Notes: a model not told the origin generated them from the sequence alone. A DNA stretch of 64,000 bases from JALHVH01 sp963773685 (GCA_963773685.1 CAVZBY010000011.1:186001-250000), one strand, 5' to 3'. Counted from the first letter of the stretch, positions 1 to 9,789 are shown. Numbers and translations: made by a program.

Positions 1-940
1 GCGAAGTCCACGGCGACGCGAAGCGCCTCGTCGAACGCGAGGACCTCGCTGATGACGCCGATGGGGTCGTTGTCGTGGCCGTACGAATCGATCTCTCCCG
101 ATTCCACCATCAGGAAGAAGCCGTCCTTGTCCCTGGACAGGATCCGGAGGGCGGCGCGGGTCAGCTCGGCAAGGTCGGGAGGATCTCCCGGGAGGCGATC
201 GAAGCGGGACACGAGGTTCACGGGCGCGAAAATGCCCCAGACTCCCGGGCGGCCGGCTGCCCGGGCCAGGCCGTCCCGGTCCTTGACCAAGGTATATCCC
301 AGGCCCCCAAGGCGTCCGCGTCAAGTCCTCGCCATCCTTGCGGTTGTACTTGGCGGGGCCGGGGACGAGGAAATCGGCCCCGCCCGCCAAGAGCACATCG
401 ATCCCGGCATGGACCATCTGCTCCGTGATGTCGTCCCGACCGGTATACCTGTTCAGGACATGGCTCGCGAACGCCGCCGGTGTCGCGTCGACGAGGGCGC
501 TCGTGGAGACGAGGCCCGTCGCCAGCCCCTTGAGTCGGGCGGCTTCCAGGATCGTGGGCAGTGGCCTGTGGGCCTCTCCGGGCGGGGCCGCGAAGGCGCC
601 GGGCATGTTGGCGACGGCGGGCGCGATGGAAACCGATCTCGCTTTCGATCTTCCGGCCGGTGGCGTAGGCCGAGGCGGCGGCCGCCGAATCCGTGATCAG
701 GGCGTCCGCGCAGTAGGTCCTGACGAGCCCCTCGACGAAGGCGTCCATGGCCAGGGGACGCCCGTTCTGGTACCAACGGGTGAGGACGAGGTCCGAAAGG
801 CTCATGCCGTCGGGGATGAGGAGGATGACATTCTTCACGCCGGTCCCGGCGGGCCGGCAGGAGACGGCCGAGGGGGCCCCGACGAAGGATAGGCATGCGA
901 TCAGGAGCGCTGCGCTGATCCGAATCCGGCTCGTCCTCAT
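1..940 (-). CDS. Alkaline phosphatase, 3' end outside window, two frameshifts
   Basis: This is a metal-dependent alkaline phosphatase of the PhoA superfamily that releases phosphate from monoesters outside the cytoplasm. The N-terminus is a signal peptide (MRTSRIRISAALLIACL). It is followed by the metal-binding segment NVILLIPDGMS and the nucleophile region ITDSAAAASAYATG, whose Ser after TD is the phosphorylated residue. The start at 940 has AAGGA about 8 bases upstream. The frame breaks near 627-633 and near 304-308; one extra base at each place restores continuous family sequence (SAPAVANMPG-type, then LGYTLVKDRDG, then FFLMVESGEIDSYGHDND, which carries metal ligands). The C-terminus lies beyond base 1. 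It is about 100 bases downstream of nuoN on the same strand but functionally unrelated. I consider the frameshifts sequence errors; a pseudogene is the alternative. Confidence 0.85.
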
Positions 941-1040
941 GTGATGGTCCTTGCTCAAGGGAGTCTCGCCAGAGGCGCACTATACCAGAGTCGCTGCCGG
1001 GACTCAAGGCGGCGCGGAAGGCGATCCGGGGACCGGCGCA

Positions 1041-2462
1041 TCAGAACGCCCGCCTGATGAAGGCGAGAAGGTTGCCCGGCATGATCCCGAGCTGGAGGAC
1101 GGCGTAGAAGCAGAGGAAGAGGACGAGGTAGAGGGCGGGATGCCCGGCTTCCGCTTCGGACCCTTCGGGAGCGGCGGGCCCGTGCTGTTTCATGTACATG
1201 AAAACGACGACGCGGAAATAGTAATAGACGGAGACGAGGCTCGCCAGGACGGCGATGACGACGAGGGCGATATAGCCCCGGTCCACCGCGGTGGCGAAGA
1301 CAAAGAACTTCGCCAGGAAGCCCCCGGTCGGAGGGAACCCGGCGAGGGACAACAGGAACACCGAAAACAGCGCGGCGATCCACGGCGATTCATGGCCGGC
1401 GCCTGCCAGAGAATCCAGGTCCGTGCGCGCGCCGTCCTTCCCGGCCAAAGCCATGACCGCCCCGAAAGCGCCGACGTTCATGAAGAGATAGGCGACGAGA
1501 TAGAACGCGAGCCCGCGGCCGTCTCCCGCGACGACCGCGATAAGGATCATGCCGGAATGGGCGATGCTCGAATAGGCCAGAAGCCTCTTGACGTTCTTCT
1601 GGCGGAGGGCCGCAAGGCTGGCCACGACCATGGTCAAGGCGGCGACGGCAGAGAGAGCCGTTCGGACAGCGACCGGGCCGGACCCGGGCGGTCCCAGGAG
1701 CCTCAAGAGGACGGCGAATCCCGCGGCCTTGGGCACGACCGTCAGGAAGGTCGTGACCGGGGTGGGCGCGCCCTCGTAGACGTCGGGGGCCCACATATGG
1801 AAGGGAACGAGGGCCACCTTGAAGGCGAATCCGACGACGATGAGCCCCAGCCCGACGAGGGCTGTCCAGGCAGGGGAGGCGGGGGTGTCAAGCGACGCGC
1901 GGACGGCCGATAGGTCCAGCGATCCTGCCGCTCCGTAGAGAAAAGCGAGGCCGAAGATGAGGAACGCGGAAGCCAGGCTCCCGGTCAAGAACGCCTTGAC
2001 GGCGGATTCCGTTGACCTCGGGTCCGCCCGGTCGAGCCCGGCCAGGACATATCCCGATATCGAAAGGGTCTCGAGGCCGAGCAGGACGATGAGAAGATCG
2101 GGGGACGAAGCCATGACCGTTGCGCCCGCGCACGAAAAGAGGAGAAGCGCGTGATAGGCGCCGGGTTCGATGCCCCGCCGCTCGACGTGCGCGAGCCCCG
2201 AGAGCACGACGAGCATTCCTCCTCCGCAGAAGAGCCCGATGAAGAAGAGGGCCGGGCCGTCGAGGACCAGGCGGCCTCCGAAGAGGGCGTATCCCTTGCC
2301 CCAGGACAGAAAGTCGCCGGCCGCCGCCGCGGCGAACGCCAGGAGCGATATCGGGCCGGCCGTTCTTCGGGCATGCTTGGGGAGGAGGGCGTCGACGGCG
2401 AGAATAAGGAGAGCCCCTGCCGTCAGAGCGAATAGGGGAGACGCGGCCAGCATCCGCGTCAC
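1041..2462 (-). CDS. nuoN: NADH-quinone oxidoreductase subunit N
   Basis: NuoN is one of three antiporter-like proton-pumping subunits of the membrane arm of complex I. The 473-residue protein is almost entirely membrane helices. The family motifs are visible: GLETLSISGYVLAG holds the conserved helix-5 glutamate, FAFKVALVPFHMWAPDVYEG holds the helix-7 lysine and the loop before the broken helix, and NVKRLLAYSSIAHSGM follows. Length is normal. The ATG overlaps the nuoM stop as ATGA, so translation is probably coupled. It is the last gene of a nuoJKLMN run, after which a short gap leads to alkaline phosphatase. No frameshift is seen. Confidence 0.96.
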   Translation of the reverse strand: MTRMLAASPLFALTAGALLILAVDALLPKHARRTAGPISLLAFAAAAAGDFLSWGKGYALFGGRLVLDGPALFFIGLFCGGGMLVVLSGLAHVERRGIEPGAYHALLLFSCAGATVMASSPDLLIVLLGLETLSISGYVLAGLDRADPRSTESAVKAFLTGSLASAFLIFGLAFLYGAAGSLDLSAVRASLDTPASPAWTALVGLGLIVVGFAFKVALVPFHMWAPDVYEGAPTPVTTFLTVVPKAAGFAVLLRLLGPPGSGPVAVRTALSAVAALTMVVASLAALRQKNVKRLLAYSSIAHSGMILIAVVAGDGRGLAFYLVAYLFMNVGAFGAVMALAGKDGARTDLDSLAGAGHESPWIAALFSVFLLSLAGFPPTGGFLAKFFVFATAVDRGYIALVVIAVLASLVSVYYYFRVVVFMYMKQHGPAAPEGSEAEAGHPALYLVLFLCFYAVLQLGIMPGNLLAFIRRAF

Positions 2463-4018
2463 GGCCGGCCTCCGCGGTCGGATGACCGGACGGCCCGGGA
2501 GGGATCGGCGCTTTCGGTCGGGACCTTCAGGGTGGCCGCCGGGCGGGGCCGGCGGAGAGCCTCGAAATAGGTCTTGACCGAAGCGTGCATCTTCCCGAGC
2601 AGCAGTCCCGGGAAGAGGCCCAGGCCGATCATCAGAGCGATAAGCGGCCCGAGGGCGGCCAGTTCTCTGGCCTTCAGGTCCTTCAGCGAACGGACCGCGT
2701 CGTTCGCGACCGGCCCGTGCGCGATGCCCTGGAACAGCCGGAGGAGGTAAGCGGCCGACAGGATGACCGTCGTTACGGCCGCGACCGCGAGGCCGGGGCT
2801 CGCCTTGAAGATCCCGAAGAAGCAGAGGATCTCGCCGACGAACCCGCTGAGGCCCGGCAGTCCGAGCGAGGAGAGGAGCGCGACAAGGAACAGGGCCGAG
2901 AAGACCGGCATGGTCCGGCCGACGCCCCCGAAGTCCGAGATCTTTCGGGTGTGCGTTCTTTCATAGAGCATGCCGACGCCAAGGAACAGGGCGCCCGTCC
3001 CGAGTCCGTGGCCGATCATCTGGAACAGGGCGCCTTCCAGGGCCTCGGCGTTCAGGGCGAAAACGGCCAGGACGACGAGTCCCATGTGACTGACGCTGGA
3101 ATAGGCGACCAGCGACTTCATGTCCTTCTGGACGAGGGCCATCAACCCTCCGTAGACGATGCCGACGGCCGCCAGGACGGAGAGTCCCGGCAGGAAGCGG
3201 GCGGCAGCATCGGGAAAGAGCGGCAGGGCGAGGCGGATGAATCCGTAGGCGCCCGTCTTCAGGAGGATCCCGGCCAGAATGACCGAACCCGGGGTCGGAG
3301 CCTCGACATGGGCGTCCGGAAGCCAGGTGTGGAGCGGGAACATCGGCACCTTGACGGCGAACGCCAGGCCGAACGCCAGAAAGAGCCATACTTGGACGGA
3401 CGGGTTCAGGCTCAGGCCGCACAGGTCTGCGATACCGAACGAATAGGTGCCGGTCGCCCGATGGAACTCGGATTGGAGGACGAGCATGGCCGCGAGCATG
3501 AGAAGACTGCCGAGCATCGTGAACAGGACGAACTTGATCGCGGCGTAGATCCTCCGGCCTCCCCCCCAGATCCCGATGATGAACGCCATGGGGACGAGCA
3601 TGGCCTCCCAGAAGACATAAAAGAGGAACAGGTCCTGGGAGACGAAGACCCCGAGGACGCCGGTTTCGAGGAGGAGCATGAAGAAGCCGAATTCCTTGAC
3701 GCGGGTGCCGACCGATCCCCAGGACGAGAGCAGGGCCACGGGCATCAGGAGGGCCGTCAGGGCGACGAGGAAGAGACTGATCCCGTCGATCCCCACGTGG
3801 TACCGGATGCCGTAGCCTATCCAGGCCCGCTGTTCCACGAACTGGGGCCCGCCCGCCCCGGCGTCGAACCCGGCCACGAGGACCAGGGTCAGGACGAGAA
3901 CGGCCGTCGCCGTCCCAAGGGCCACGAGCCGGACGGCCCGGACGCGGGCGCCGGGGACGAAGACCAGCGCGAGGGCTCCGGCCAGGGGGAGGAACGTGAT
4001 CAGGCTCAGCGTCGGCAT
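2459..4018 (-). CDS. nuoM: NADH-quinone oxidoreductase subunit M
   Basis: NuoM is the second antiporter-like subunit of complex I and pumps protons as quinone is reduced. The 519-residue polytopic protein shows FYVFWEAMLVPMAFIIGIWG with the conserved helix-5 glutamate, AFAVKVPMFPLHTWLPDAHV with the helix-7 lysine, and MKSLVAYSSVSHMG with the helix-8 lysine. The C-terminus ends in a charged cytoplasmic tail of about 30 residues. Its start lies inside the end of nuoL (13-base overlap), and its stop overlaps the nuoN start. Nothing in the protein suggests it is other than a standard, intact subunit. Confidence 0.96.
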   Translation of the reverse strand: MPTLSLITFLPLAGALALVFVPGARVRAVRLVALGTATAVLVLTLVLVAGFDAGAGGPQFVEQRAWIGYGIRYHVGIDGISLFLVALTALLMPVALLSSWGSVGTRVKEFGFFMLLLETGVLGVFVSQDLFLFYVFWEAMLVPMAFIIGIWGGGRRIYAAIKFVLFTMLGSLLMLAAMLVLQSEFHRATGTYSFGIADLCGLSLNPSVQVWLFLAFGLAFAVKVPMFPLHTWLPDAHVEAPTPGSVILAGILLKTGAYGFIRLALPLFPDAAARFLPGLSVLAAVGIVYGGLMALVQKDMKSLVAYSSVSHMGLVVLAVFALNAEALEGALFQMIGHGLGTGALFLGVGMLYERTHTRKISDFGGVGRTMPVFSALFLVALLSSLGLPGLSGFVGEILCFFGIFKASPGLAVAAVTTVILSAAYLLRLFQGIAHGPVANDAVRSLKDLKARELAALGPLIALMIGLGLFPGLLLGKMHASVKTYFEALRRPRPAATLKVPTESADPSRAVRSSDRGGRP

Positions 4019-5917
4019 CTTCGTCTCACAATGAGGAGGAACCCCAGGAAGAGGACCGCCCCGAGAAGGAAGGCGAGGGCGTAATCCCTGATGAAGCCCG
4101 TCTGCATGATACTCAACCGTTGGCCGGCCCCCGCGATCGCCGCCGCCGAACCATCGGCCGTCCGGTCGATGACCCCGAGGTCGAATCCCTTGTAGATCGC
4201 CCCCGACGCGCGGACGAGGGGAGCGATCATCGCGCTCCCATAGAATTCATCGATATAGAATTTCCTATCCAGGATCCTCGCCGCCCAAGGAAAGCGCCCG
4301 GCCAGCGCAGGCGGGATGCCCGGCGTCTTGATATACAGGAGCCAGGCGGCCGCGATGCCCGCCAGAGCCGCCGCGGTCGATAGGCCGATGAGCATCCATT
4401 CCGTCGAGATCCCGGGCGCGTGTCCCGGGACGACGGGGAAGACGGGGGCCAGGAAACGGGAAAAGACGTTCGCCCGCTCCCCAAAAACCGCGGGAAGCCC
4501 GATGAGCCCGGCGAACGCGGCAAGGAACGCCAGGATCTGGAGCGGGACCGTCATGACCGGCGGAGATTCATGGACGCGGCCGTTCGCTTCGTCCGGGATC
4601 CTCTCGGGGCCGTAGAAGACGCGGAAGATCAGACGGAACATGTAGAGGGCCGTCAGAACGGCGGTCAGAAGGCCCGTCGCCCAAACGAAATAATGGCCGC
4701 CCGCGAAGGCCCGGCTCAGAATGGCGTCCTTGGAAAAGAACCCCGAGAGGAACGGCACGCCCGATAGCGCCGCCGCCCCCGTGAGGAACACGGGGAAGGT
4801 CCGCGGCAGGAGCTTCCGGAGCCCGCCCATCTTCCTCAGGTCCTGGGCCCCGGAAAGGGCGTGGATGACGCTTCCGGCGGCGAGGAAGAGCAGGCTCTTG
4901 AAGAACGCGTGGGTGACGAGATGGAACATGCCCGCGGCATAAGCGCCCACGCCGCAGCCGATGAACATGTATCCGATCTGCGAAATGGTCGAATAGGCGA
5001 GGACGCGCTTCATATCGTTCTCGCCGAGGGCCATGGTCGCGGCAAAAAGAGCCGTCACGGCGCCCGTCGCGGCGACGACCGCGGACGCGGTGCCGGACGC
5101 CGCGAACAACGGGCTCATCCGGCAGACCATATAGACACCGGCGGTGACCATAGTGGCGGCGTGGATGAGCGCGCTGACGGGAGTGGGGCCCTCCATGGCG
5201 TCGGGCAGCCAGACGTAGAGCGGCACCTGGGCGGATTTTCCCGTCGCGCCGGCGAAGAGAAGGAGGGCCGCGAGCGTGGCGGCGGCCGGGGCGAACCGGC
5301 CTTCGGCGACGGCCGCACCGATGGCCCCGAACGAGGAGCCTCCGGCCGTCGTCAGGATGAGAAGCATGCCGATGAGGAAAGCCGCGTCGCCGACCCTGTT
5401 CGCCAGGAAGGCTTTTTTGCCGGCCGCGGCCGCCGCGGGCCTCTCGAACCAGAACCCGATCAGGAGATAGGAGCACAACCCGACGCCTTCCCAGCCGACG
5501 AACATCAGGACGAGATCGGAGGCAAGGACGAGAACCAGCATGAAGGCCGTGAACAGGTTGAGAAGGCCGAAGTACCGGGCGAAGGAACGGTCCTCCTTCA
5601 TATATCCTACGGAATAGACATGGATCAGGAAGCCGACCCCCGTGACCACGAGGGCCATGAGGACCGAGAGGGGATCGACCAGGAACCCGGCGCCGGCGGC
5701 GAAGGCGCCGGAGGGGATCCAGGTGAAGAGCTCCTTCACGACGGGCCCGGATGCGCGGAGTCCGGGCAGGGCGGCCGCGGAGAGAAGGAAGGCCCCGAGG
5801 ACGGCCAGGCAGGATTGAAGGGCGATCCATCTCCGGCCGAGCCGGCTCCCGAACAGGAAGAGGACGGCGGCGCTCAGGGCGGGGAGGAGCCGGCGCGAAT
5901 CCGATGAGGGCCGTCAT
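4006..5917 (-). CDS. nuoL: NADH-quinone oxidoreductase subunit L, one frameshift near the N-terminus
   Basis: NuoL is the distal antiporter-like subunit of complex I, ending in the long lateral amphipathic helix. The core reads LMFVGWEGVGLCSYLLIGFW (helix-5 glutamate), ATGKSAQVPLYVWLPDAMEG and MKRVLAYSTISQIGYM. An uninterrupted frame begins only at a GTG at 5739, but in-frame hydrophobic sequence continues upstream (LLPALSAAVLFLFGSRLGRR), which is normal NuoL N-terminus. The ATG at 5917, one base after the nuoK stop, begins MTALIGFA in another frame; removing one C near 5890-5893 joins it to RLLPALSA and gives about 637 residues, the usual length. I therefore place the start at 5917 and treat the shift as a sequence error. 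Confidence 0.93.
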
Positions 5918-5918
5918 T

Positions 5919-6221
5919 TCATCCTTTCATAATGTCGGCGGCGTCCCGCCGGACCGATCTTCTCTTCCGGAAGAAGAGGATGACGATCGCCGCGCCCGCG
6001 GCCGCCTCGGCCGCCGCGACCGTGATGATGAAGAGCACGATGACCTGTCCGTCGAGCGACCGGGCGGACCTCGCGAACGTCAGGAACGCCAGGTTGGCCG
6101 CGTTCAACATCACCTCCACGGACAGGACCATCGAGACGAGGTCCCGCTTGAGGAAGAACGCGGCGAGGCCCAGGGCGAACAGCACGGCGGACAGCGCGAG
6201 GAACCAGGCGCCCGGGATCAT
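5919..6221 (-). CDS. nuoK: NADH-quinone oxidoreductase subunit K
   Basis: NuoK is a three-helix complex I subunit whose membrane glutamates form part of the proton path. The 100-residue protein starts MIPGAWFLALSAVLFALG, contains LVSMVLSVEVMLNAANLAF with the conserved helix-2 glutamate, and has a further glutamate in TVAAAEAAAGAAIVI. The open frame continues upstream, but the ATG at 6221 overlaps the nuoJ stop as ATGA and gives the usual family length, so upstream starts were rejected. nuoL follows after a single base. Confidence 0.95.
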   Translation of the reverse strand: MIPGAWFLALSAVLFALGLAAFFLKRDLVSMVLSVEVMLNAANLAFLTFARSARSLDGQVIVLFIITVAAAEAAAGAAIVILFFRKRRSVRRDAADIMKG

Positions 6222-6706
6222 CGACCGTTCTTCCTGCCGGCCAGGGCCACGGCCCCGGTCAAGGACGCGACGATGAGGAGCGACGCGATCTCGAACGCAT
6301 AGAGATACGGCCCCAGGAGAAGGGCCCCCAATCCGGCGGTCGGGGTCGGGCCCGGCCCCGAAGCGCCCCCGCCCGCGCCTTTCAGGGCGAGAAGGATCTC
6401 GCCGAGGAGTACGAGGGAGAGCATCAGGGCCGGCACGATGACCCATCGCCCCCTTTCCGGGCGCCGCCCTTCGGAGGGGTCGAGGGTCATGATGACGAAG
6501 AGGAACAGGACCAGGATCGCCCCGGCATAAACGAGGACCTGGACCGCCGCCACGAACGGCGCGTCGAGCAGTCCGAAGACGCCGCCCAGGGCGGCGAACG
6601 CCAGGACGAGGAAGAGGACGCCGTGCGTCCGGTCCCGGGAGAGGATCATCCCCAGGACGGAGCCGACGCAGGTCGCGGCAAGGAAGAAGAATAGGACAAG
6701 TGCCAT
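6218..6706 (-). CDS. nuoJ: NADH-quinone oxidoreductase subunit J
   Basis: NuoJ is a five-helix complex I subunit beside NuoA/NuoH/NuoK; its helix 3 changes conformation on quinone reduction. The 162-residue protein starts MALVLFFFLAATCVGSVLGM and has the characteristic VAAVQVLVYAGAILVLFLFV segment. A GGGAGG ribosome site lies about 9 bases before the ATG. It opens the nuoJKLMN run. No nuoA-I genes lie upstream: the next feature is a tRNA gene on the other strand, so the peripheral arm and NuoA/H/I must be encoded elsewhere or differ in this organism. Confidence 0.95.
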   Translation of the reverse strand: MALVLFFFLAATCVGSVLGMILSRDRTHGVLFLVLAFAALGGVFGLLDAPFVAAVQVLVYAGAILVLFLFVIMTLDPSEGRRPERGRWVIVPALMLSLVLLGEILLALKGAGGGASGPGPTPTAGLGALLLGPYLYAFEIASLLIVASLTGAVALAGRKNGR

Positions 6707-6723
6707 GGACGTTTTTCCTCCCT

Positions 6724-6753
6724 TATTTAATGGAGGTCGCCGCCCCTTGTCAA
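6724..6753 (-). promoter_or_regulatory. Candidate promoter of nuoJKLMN
   Basis: On the minus strand TTGACA (6748-6753) is followed after 18 bases by TAAATA (6724-6729), 17 bases before the nuoJ ATG. The predicted mRNA leader is about 10 bases and barely includes the GGGAGG site. The -35 box is perfect; the spacing is one base longer than optimal. Confidence 0.5.
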
Positions 6754-6790
6754 GGGCGCTCCCGAGCCGGGCCCGAGGATATTTTTTTCT

Positions 6791-6818
6791 TTGACAATGG
6801 AAGACGTTCTGTTATAAT
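6791..6818 (+). promoter_or_regulatory. Consensus sigma-70 promoter of the initiator tRNA
   Basis: A perfect TTGACA (6791-6796) and a perfect TATAAT (6813-6818) are separated by 16 bases. The predicted transcription start is about 5 bases before the tRNA. It is the strongest-looking promoter in the window, as expected for a tRNA gene. Confidence 0.8.
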
Positions 6819-6829
6819 GATGTCGGTAC

Positions 6830-6906
<77 letters not shown>

Positions 6907-7119
6907 TCCTCCTTCTCAAGAACTTCCCTGGAAAAGACAGGATATTTGCTTGATTCTTTTTGAGCTCCCTTAGCTGGATGAAGGGAAGGCCCCAAGTAAG
7001 CGCCGAGCCCTTATGTATTCCGGTCTCTGATGCCGGAGGCTCCTATTCCTGAAAGTCGGACGGCCAACGGCGTTTCCAGGCACTATATTGAAGGAGGCCG
7101 GGCTTCTGCCCTCCGGTCA

Positions 7120-9171
7120 TCAGCCTTTCGCCTGGAGCAACTTCTCGAATCTCGGGTGACCCCTCAGCGGAGCGAAATTGGGATCGATCGAGAGCCATCC
7201 AGGCGAAAGGAAGTACGGAACCCTCAACAGCGGCTCCAACAGGTCGAGAGCCTTCTCGCGCTCTCCGAGGACCATATAAATACGCACGAGCTGGTGCTGG
7301 AGGTATGCCCCCGTGTAGGCGTCTTGGGAAATCGGCAACAACGCCAAGCCCCGTTCCCCCTCCCGGATCGCCTCGTCGTGCCGCCCGAGGTAAGCGAGAG
7401 CCAGTCCGCGCAGCGCGTGCAGTTGCGCATCCTCAGAAGCCTCGACCAGTTGGCCGGCGAATGCCCGTTCCGCTTCCTCGCCATATCGGCGCAACTGGCG
7501 GGCGTCACCGACAAGCGCGTATGTCTGAGCGAAGGAAAGCGCCTGAACCGCGCCGTAGCCTCCGAAGGCCTCGGCGGGCAACTGCAGGAAGATCCGACGT
7601 TGCGCGTCGTCGAACACCCACATCAGGTCCCAGTACAACCCGAGGTTCAGCACGATGTCCGCAACCTGGATCTCGGCCGGTTGCTCGGCCAGCCAGGCCC
7701 GCGCGGCACCGAGATCTCCCCGGGCAAGGAACACCATCGCCTTCAGCTGAATCGTCGAAAGGCTCAGAGGCGAGAGGGATAAGCTGTAGTCGCAGGCATC
7801 AAGCGCCTGGGGGTAATGCCGCATCCAGAGCAACGTCGACGCCAGGCGGGACGCCGTGCGCGCAGACCGAGGATCGATGGATCGCGCCTGCTCGAGATGA
7901 GCGAGCGCCTGGTCCCAGCGCCCCAGGCCGACCTCCGAGGACGCGGCACTCCACAACAGGTCGGCGTTGCCGCCGTCTATCGCCAGGCCCTGATTGCTTT
8001 GTTCCAACCCGCGAACATTGTCCTTGACGACGTATTGGAGGTACGTGCTCATCGCCAGGTGTCCATCGGGGAGACCGGGGGCGAGCTGGAGCGATCGTTC
8101 GGCAGCCGTGCGCGCGGCCTCCGCCAGGTCCGACGTGGGGATACCGTTGTAGTAGAGAAGGGAACGCTCATAAGCGAGGTGTGCCCAAGCCAGGGAAAAC
8201 TGGGGGTCCAGGGCCACTGCCTTTTCGTAGTAGCCGGCCGCCCGTCGCAGCGTCGGCGTGTCCTGGGCGACGTTGGCCGACGAGATCGTTTCTCCCCGCA
8301 AGTAGGCGTCGTAGGCGGCCATATTCGTGGTGGGCTGAACGGCCAGCCGCCGCTGCTCCTGCGCGCCCAAGGTCACCTTCAACGCCCCGGCCACCCGCGT
8401 GGCAATCTCGGCCTGCACTCGGAACACGTCTTCCAGGACCGCGTCGAACGAATCCTGCCAGCGTGAGGTCGGGGTTCCCTTGCCGGTGATCTCCACGAGC
8501 TCAGGGGCAACACGGATGTGGTTTATGCCAGCCACCCCTTTCTGCCAGCGGACGGTTCCCGACAGCAGGTAGCTGACACCCAGCTCCCTGGCGATGGTCT
8601 GAAGCGATTTCGCGCTTTTCTTGTAGCCGATCGCGCTGCTGCGGGCGATCACCGCCAGTTGCGGCAAAGAGGCGAGCTTGCTTCGCACTTCGTCGGTCAT
8701 GCCATCCGCGAAGTAGGCATCTTCAGCGACCCCGAGATTCTCGAAGGGAAGAACCGCGACACGCATCAGTTCCCCTTCGGCCGCTCTTGGTGCGGGGTCC
8801 CGGGACTCTTTCAGGTGGAGGAGAAGAGTGATATCCAAAAGGCCCGTGATGAATGCGAAGAGCGGGATCAGGACGAGATCGATCCTGAATTTTTTCGGTT
8901 TCTCGCGGCCGGAAAACCAGCGCCAGACCAGCGTGCAAATGAGGGTGCCAAGGATCGTGACGAAGGTGATGTCGATGGCCTTTTCAGGAAAATGATAATG
9001 ATCGACCAGAAGCCAGTGGACGAACTCCAGCAAGAGCCACCCGCCGCCGATGAAGGCCGCCAGCGTTTCAATGATGCGGCGCTTTCGAAGCTTCTGGAGA
9101 AAGGCCCCGAGGGAAGACTCTCCCTTATCACGACTACTGGAAGAAGCCCTCCCCTCGTTCGAAGAGCTCAT
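7120..9171 (-). CDS. Membrane-anchored TolB-like/TPR protein
   Basis: This 683-residue protein has a basic, serine-rich cytoplasmic start and three likely membrane helices (about residues 38-60, 68-88 and 98-120). A TolB-N/FlgO-like domain follows, opening with MRVAVLPFENLGVAEDAYFA and containing DGMTDEVRSKLASL. A TPR region of about 400 residues fills the rest. Proteins of this build, often called adenylate cyclase-associated or TolB-like, are common in Acidobacteria and relatives, where the N-terminal part may instead be a kinase, cyclase or winged helix. No catalytic domain is visible here, so a scaffold or sensory role is inferred. By eye its codons are less G/C-biased at the third position than those of its neighbours. 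The function is not known. Confidence 0.85.
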   Translation of the reverse strand: MSSSNEGRASSSSRDKGESSLGAFLQKLRKRRIIETLAAFIGGGWLLLEFVHWLLVDHYHFPEKAIDITFVTILGTLICTLVWRWFSGREKPKKFRIDLVLIPLFAFITGLLDITLLLHLKESRDPAPRAAEGELMRVAVLPFENLGVAEDAYFADGMTDEVRSKLASLPQLAVIARSSAIGYKKSAKSLQTIARELGVSYLLSGTVRWQKGVAGINHIRVAPELVEITGKGTPTSRWQDSFDAVLEDVFRVQAEIATRVAGALKVTLGAQEQRRLAVQPTTNMAAYDAYLRGETISSANVAQDTPTLRRAAGYYEKAVALDPQFSLAWAHLAYERSLLYYNGIPTSDLAEAARTAAERSLQLAPGLPDGHLAMSTYLQYVVKDNVRGLEQSNQGLAIDGGNADLLWSAASSEVGLGRWDQALAHLEQARSIDPRSARTASRLASTLLWMRHYPQALDACDYSLSLSPLSLSTIQLKAMVFLARGDLGAARAWLAEQPAEIQVADIVLNLGLYWDLMWVFDDAQRRIFLQLPAEAFGGYGAVQALSFAQTYALVGDARQLRRYGEEAERAFAGQLVEASEDAQLHALRGLALAYLGRHDEAIREGERGLALLPISQDAYTGAYLQHQLVRIYMVLGEREKALDLLEPLLRVPYFLSPGWLSIDPNFAPLRGHPRFEKLLQAKG

Positions 9172-9298
9172 CGTGCCTCAGGCATTTGAATTCCCGTTTG
9201 GCAGGGCTAAGGTTATCAATAAACATAGGGCTAGTCAATATTCGATCCTTTCTTTCAATCTCTCGGGGCCCGCCTCGACTAAAGGAATGAAGCTTCCA

Positions 9299-9703
9299 AT
9301 GAGCGAGAGGTCTATGAAAAAAGGCTCCTGTCCCGTCAACATCCTCATCGTCGAGGACGAGGCCCTGATCGCCATGGACCTGCGGCTGACCGTGGAGAGC
9401 ATGGGTTACAAGGCTCTCGGCACCGCCTTTTCCGGGGAAGAATCCCTCCGCAAGGTCGAATCCCTCCACCCGGACCTCGTCCTCATGGACATCAAGCTCA
9501 GGGGAGACATGGACGGCGTGACGGCGGCGCAAGAGATCTACGCCCGATTCGGCGTCCCCGTCATCTATCTCTCGGCTTACACCGACGACCAGACGATCCG
9601 CCGGACCCGGGGGCGCGGTTCGTGCGGATGCCTCCCCAAGCCCTTCGAGCCCGTAGACCTGCGGAACGCCATCGCCCGCTGCTCTCAAGCCCGCGCAATG
9701 TAG
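9299..9703 (+). CDS. Stand-alone response regulator receiver protein
   Basis: A single CheY-like receiver domain with no output domain (about 134 residues). The acidic pocket is E19/D20 (ILIVEDEALIA), the phospho-acceptor is D64 (LVLMDIKL), the switch residue is S92 (YLSAYTDD) and the conserved lysine is K114 (LPKPFE). The open frame runs further upstream into the preceding divergent gene, but the domain begins about 15 residues after this ATG. An ATG at 9314 with GAGAGG just before it is an equally good start. No histidine kinase is adjacent; it may be a phosphorelay intermediate or partner an orphan kinase. Confidence 0.85.
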   Translation: MSERSMKKGSCPVNILIVEDEALIAMDLRLTVESMGYKALGTAFSGEESLRKVESLHPDLVLMDIKLRGDMDGVTAAQEIYARFGVPVIYLSAYTDDQTIRRTRGRGSCGCLPKPFEPVDLRNAIARCSQARAM

Positions 9704-9760
9704 ATCCGGGGAGCGGCCCTCAACGGCGCCCGGCGCGCCGGCCTTCCTCAGCCCCGATTG

Positions 9761-9789
9761 TTGATTTGCTCCCGCCAAAGTGCTATACA
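9761..9789 (+). promoter_or_regulatory. Candidate promoter of the M24 peptidase operon
   Basis: TTGATT (9761-9766), 17-base spacer, TATACA (9784-9789). A GAGGAGG ribosome site (9809-9815) and a GTG start at 9821 follow. Spacing and order are standard for sigma-70. Confidence 0.55.

Noticed and set aside
2585..5907. Long plus-strand open frames over nuoM and nuoL
   Set aside because: The products are extremely charged and Gly/Asp/Glu-rich, the usual mirror of membrane-protein codons. The minus-strand NuoM and NuoL are unambiguous.
9730..9741. CCGGCGCGCCGG palindrome after the receiver gene as a terminator
   Set aside because: It has no T-tract, and such GC palindromes arise readily in this composition.
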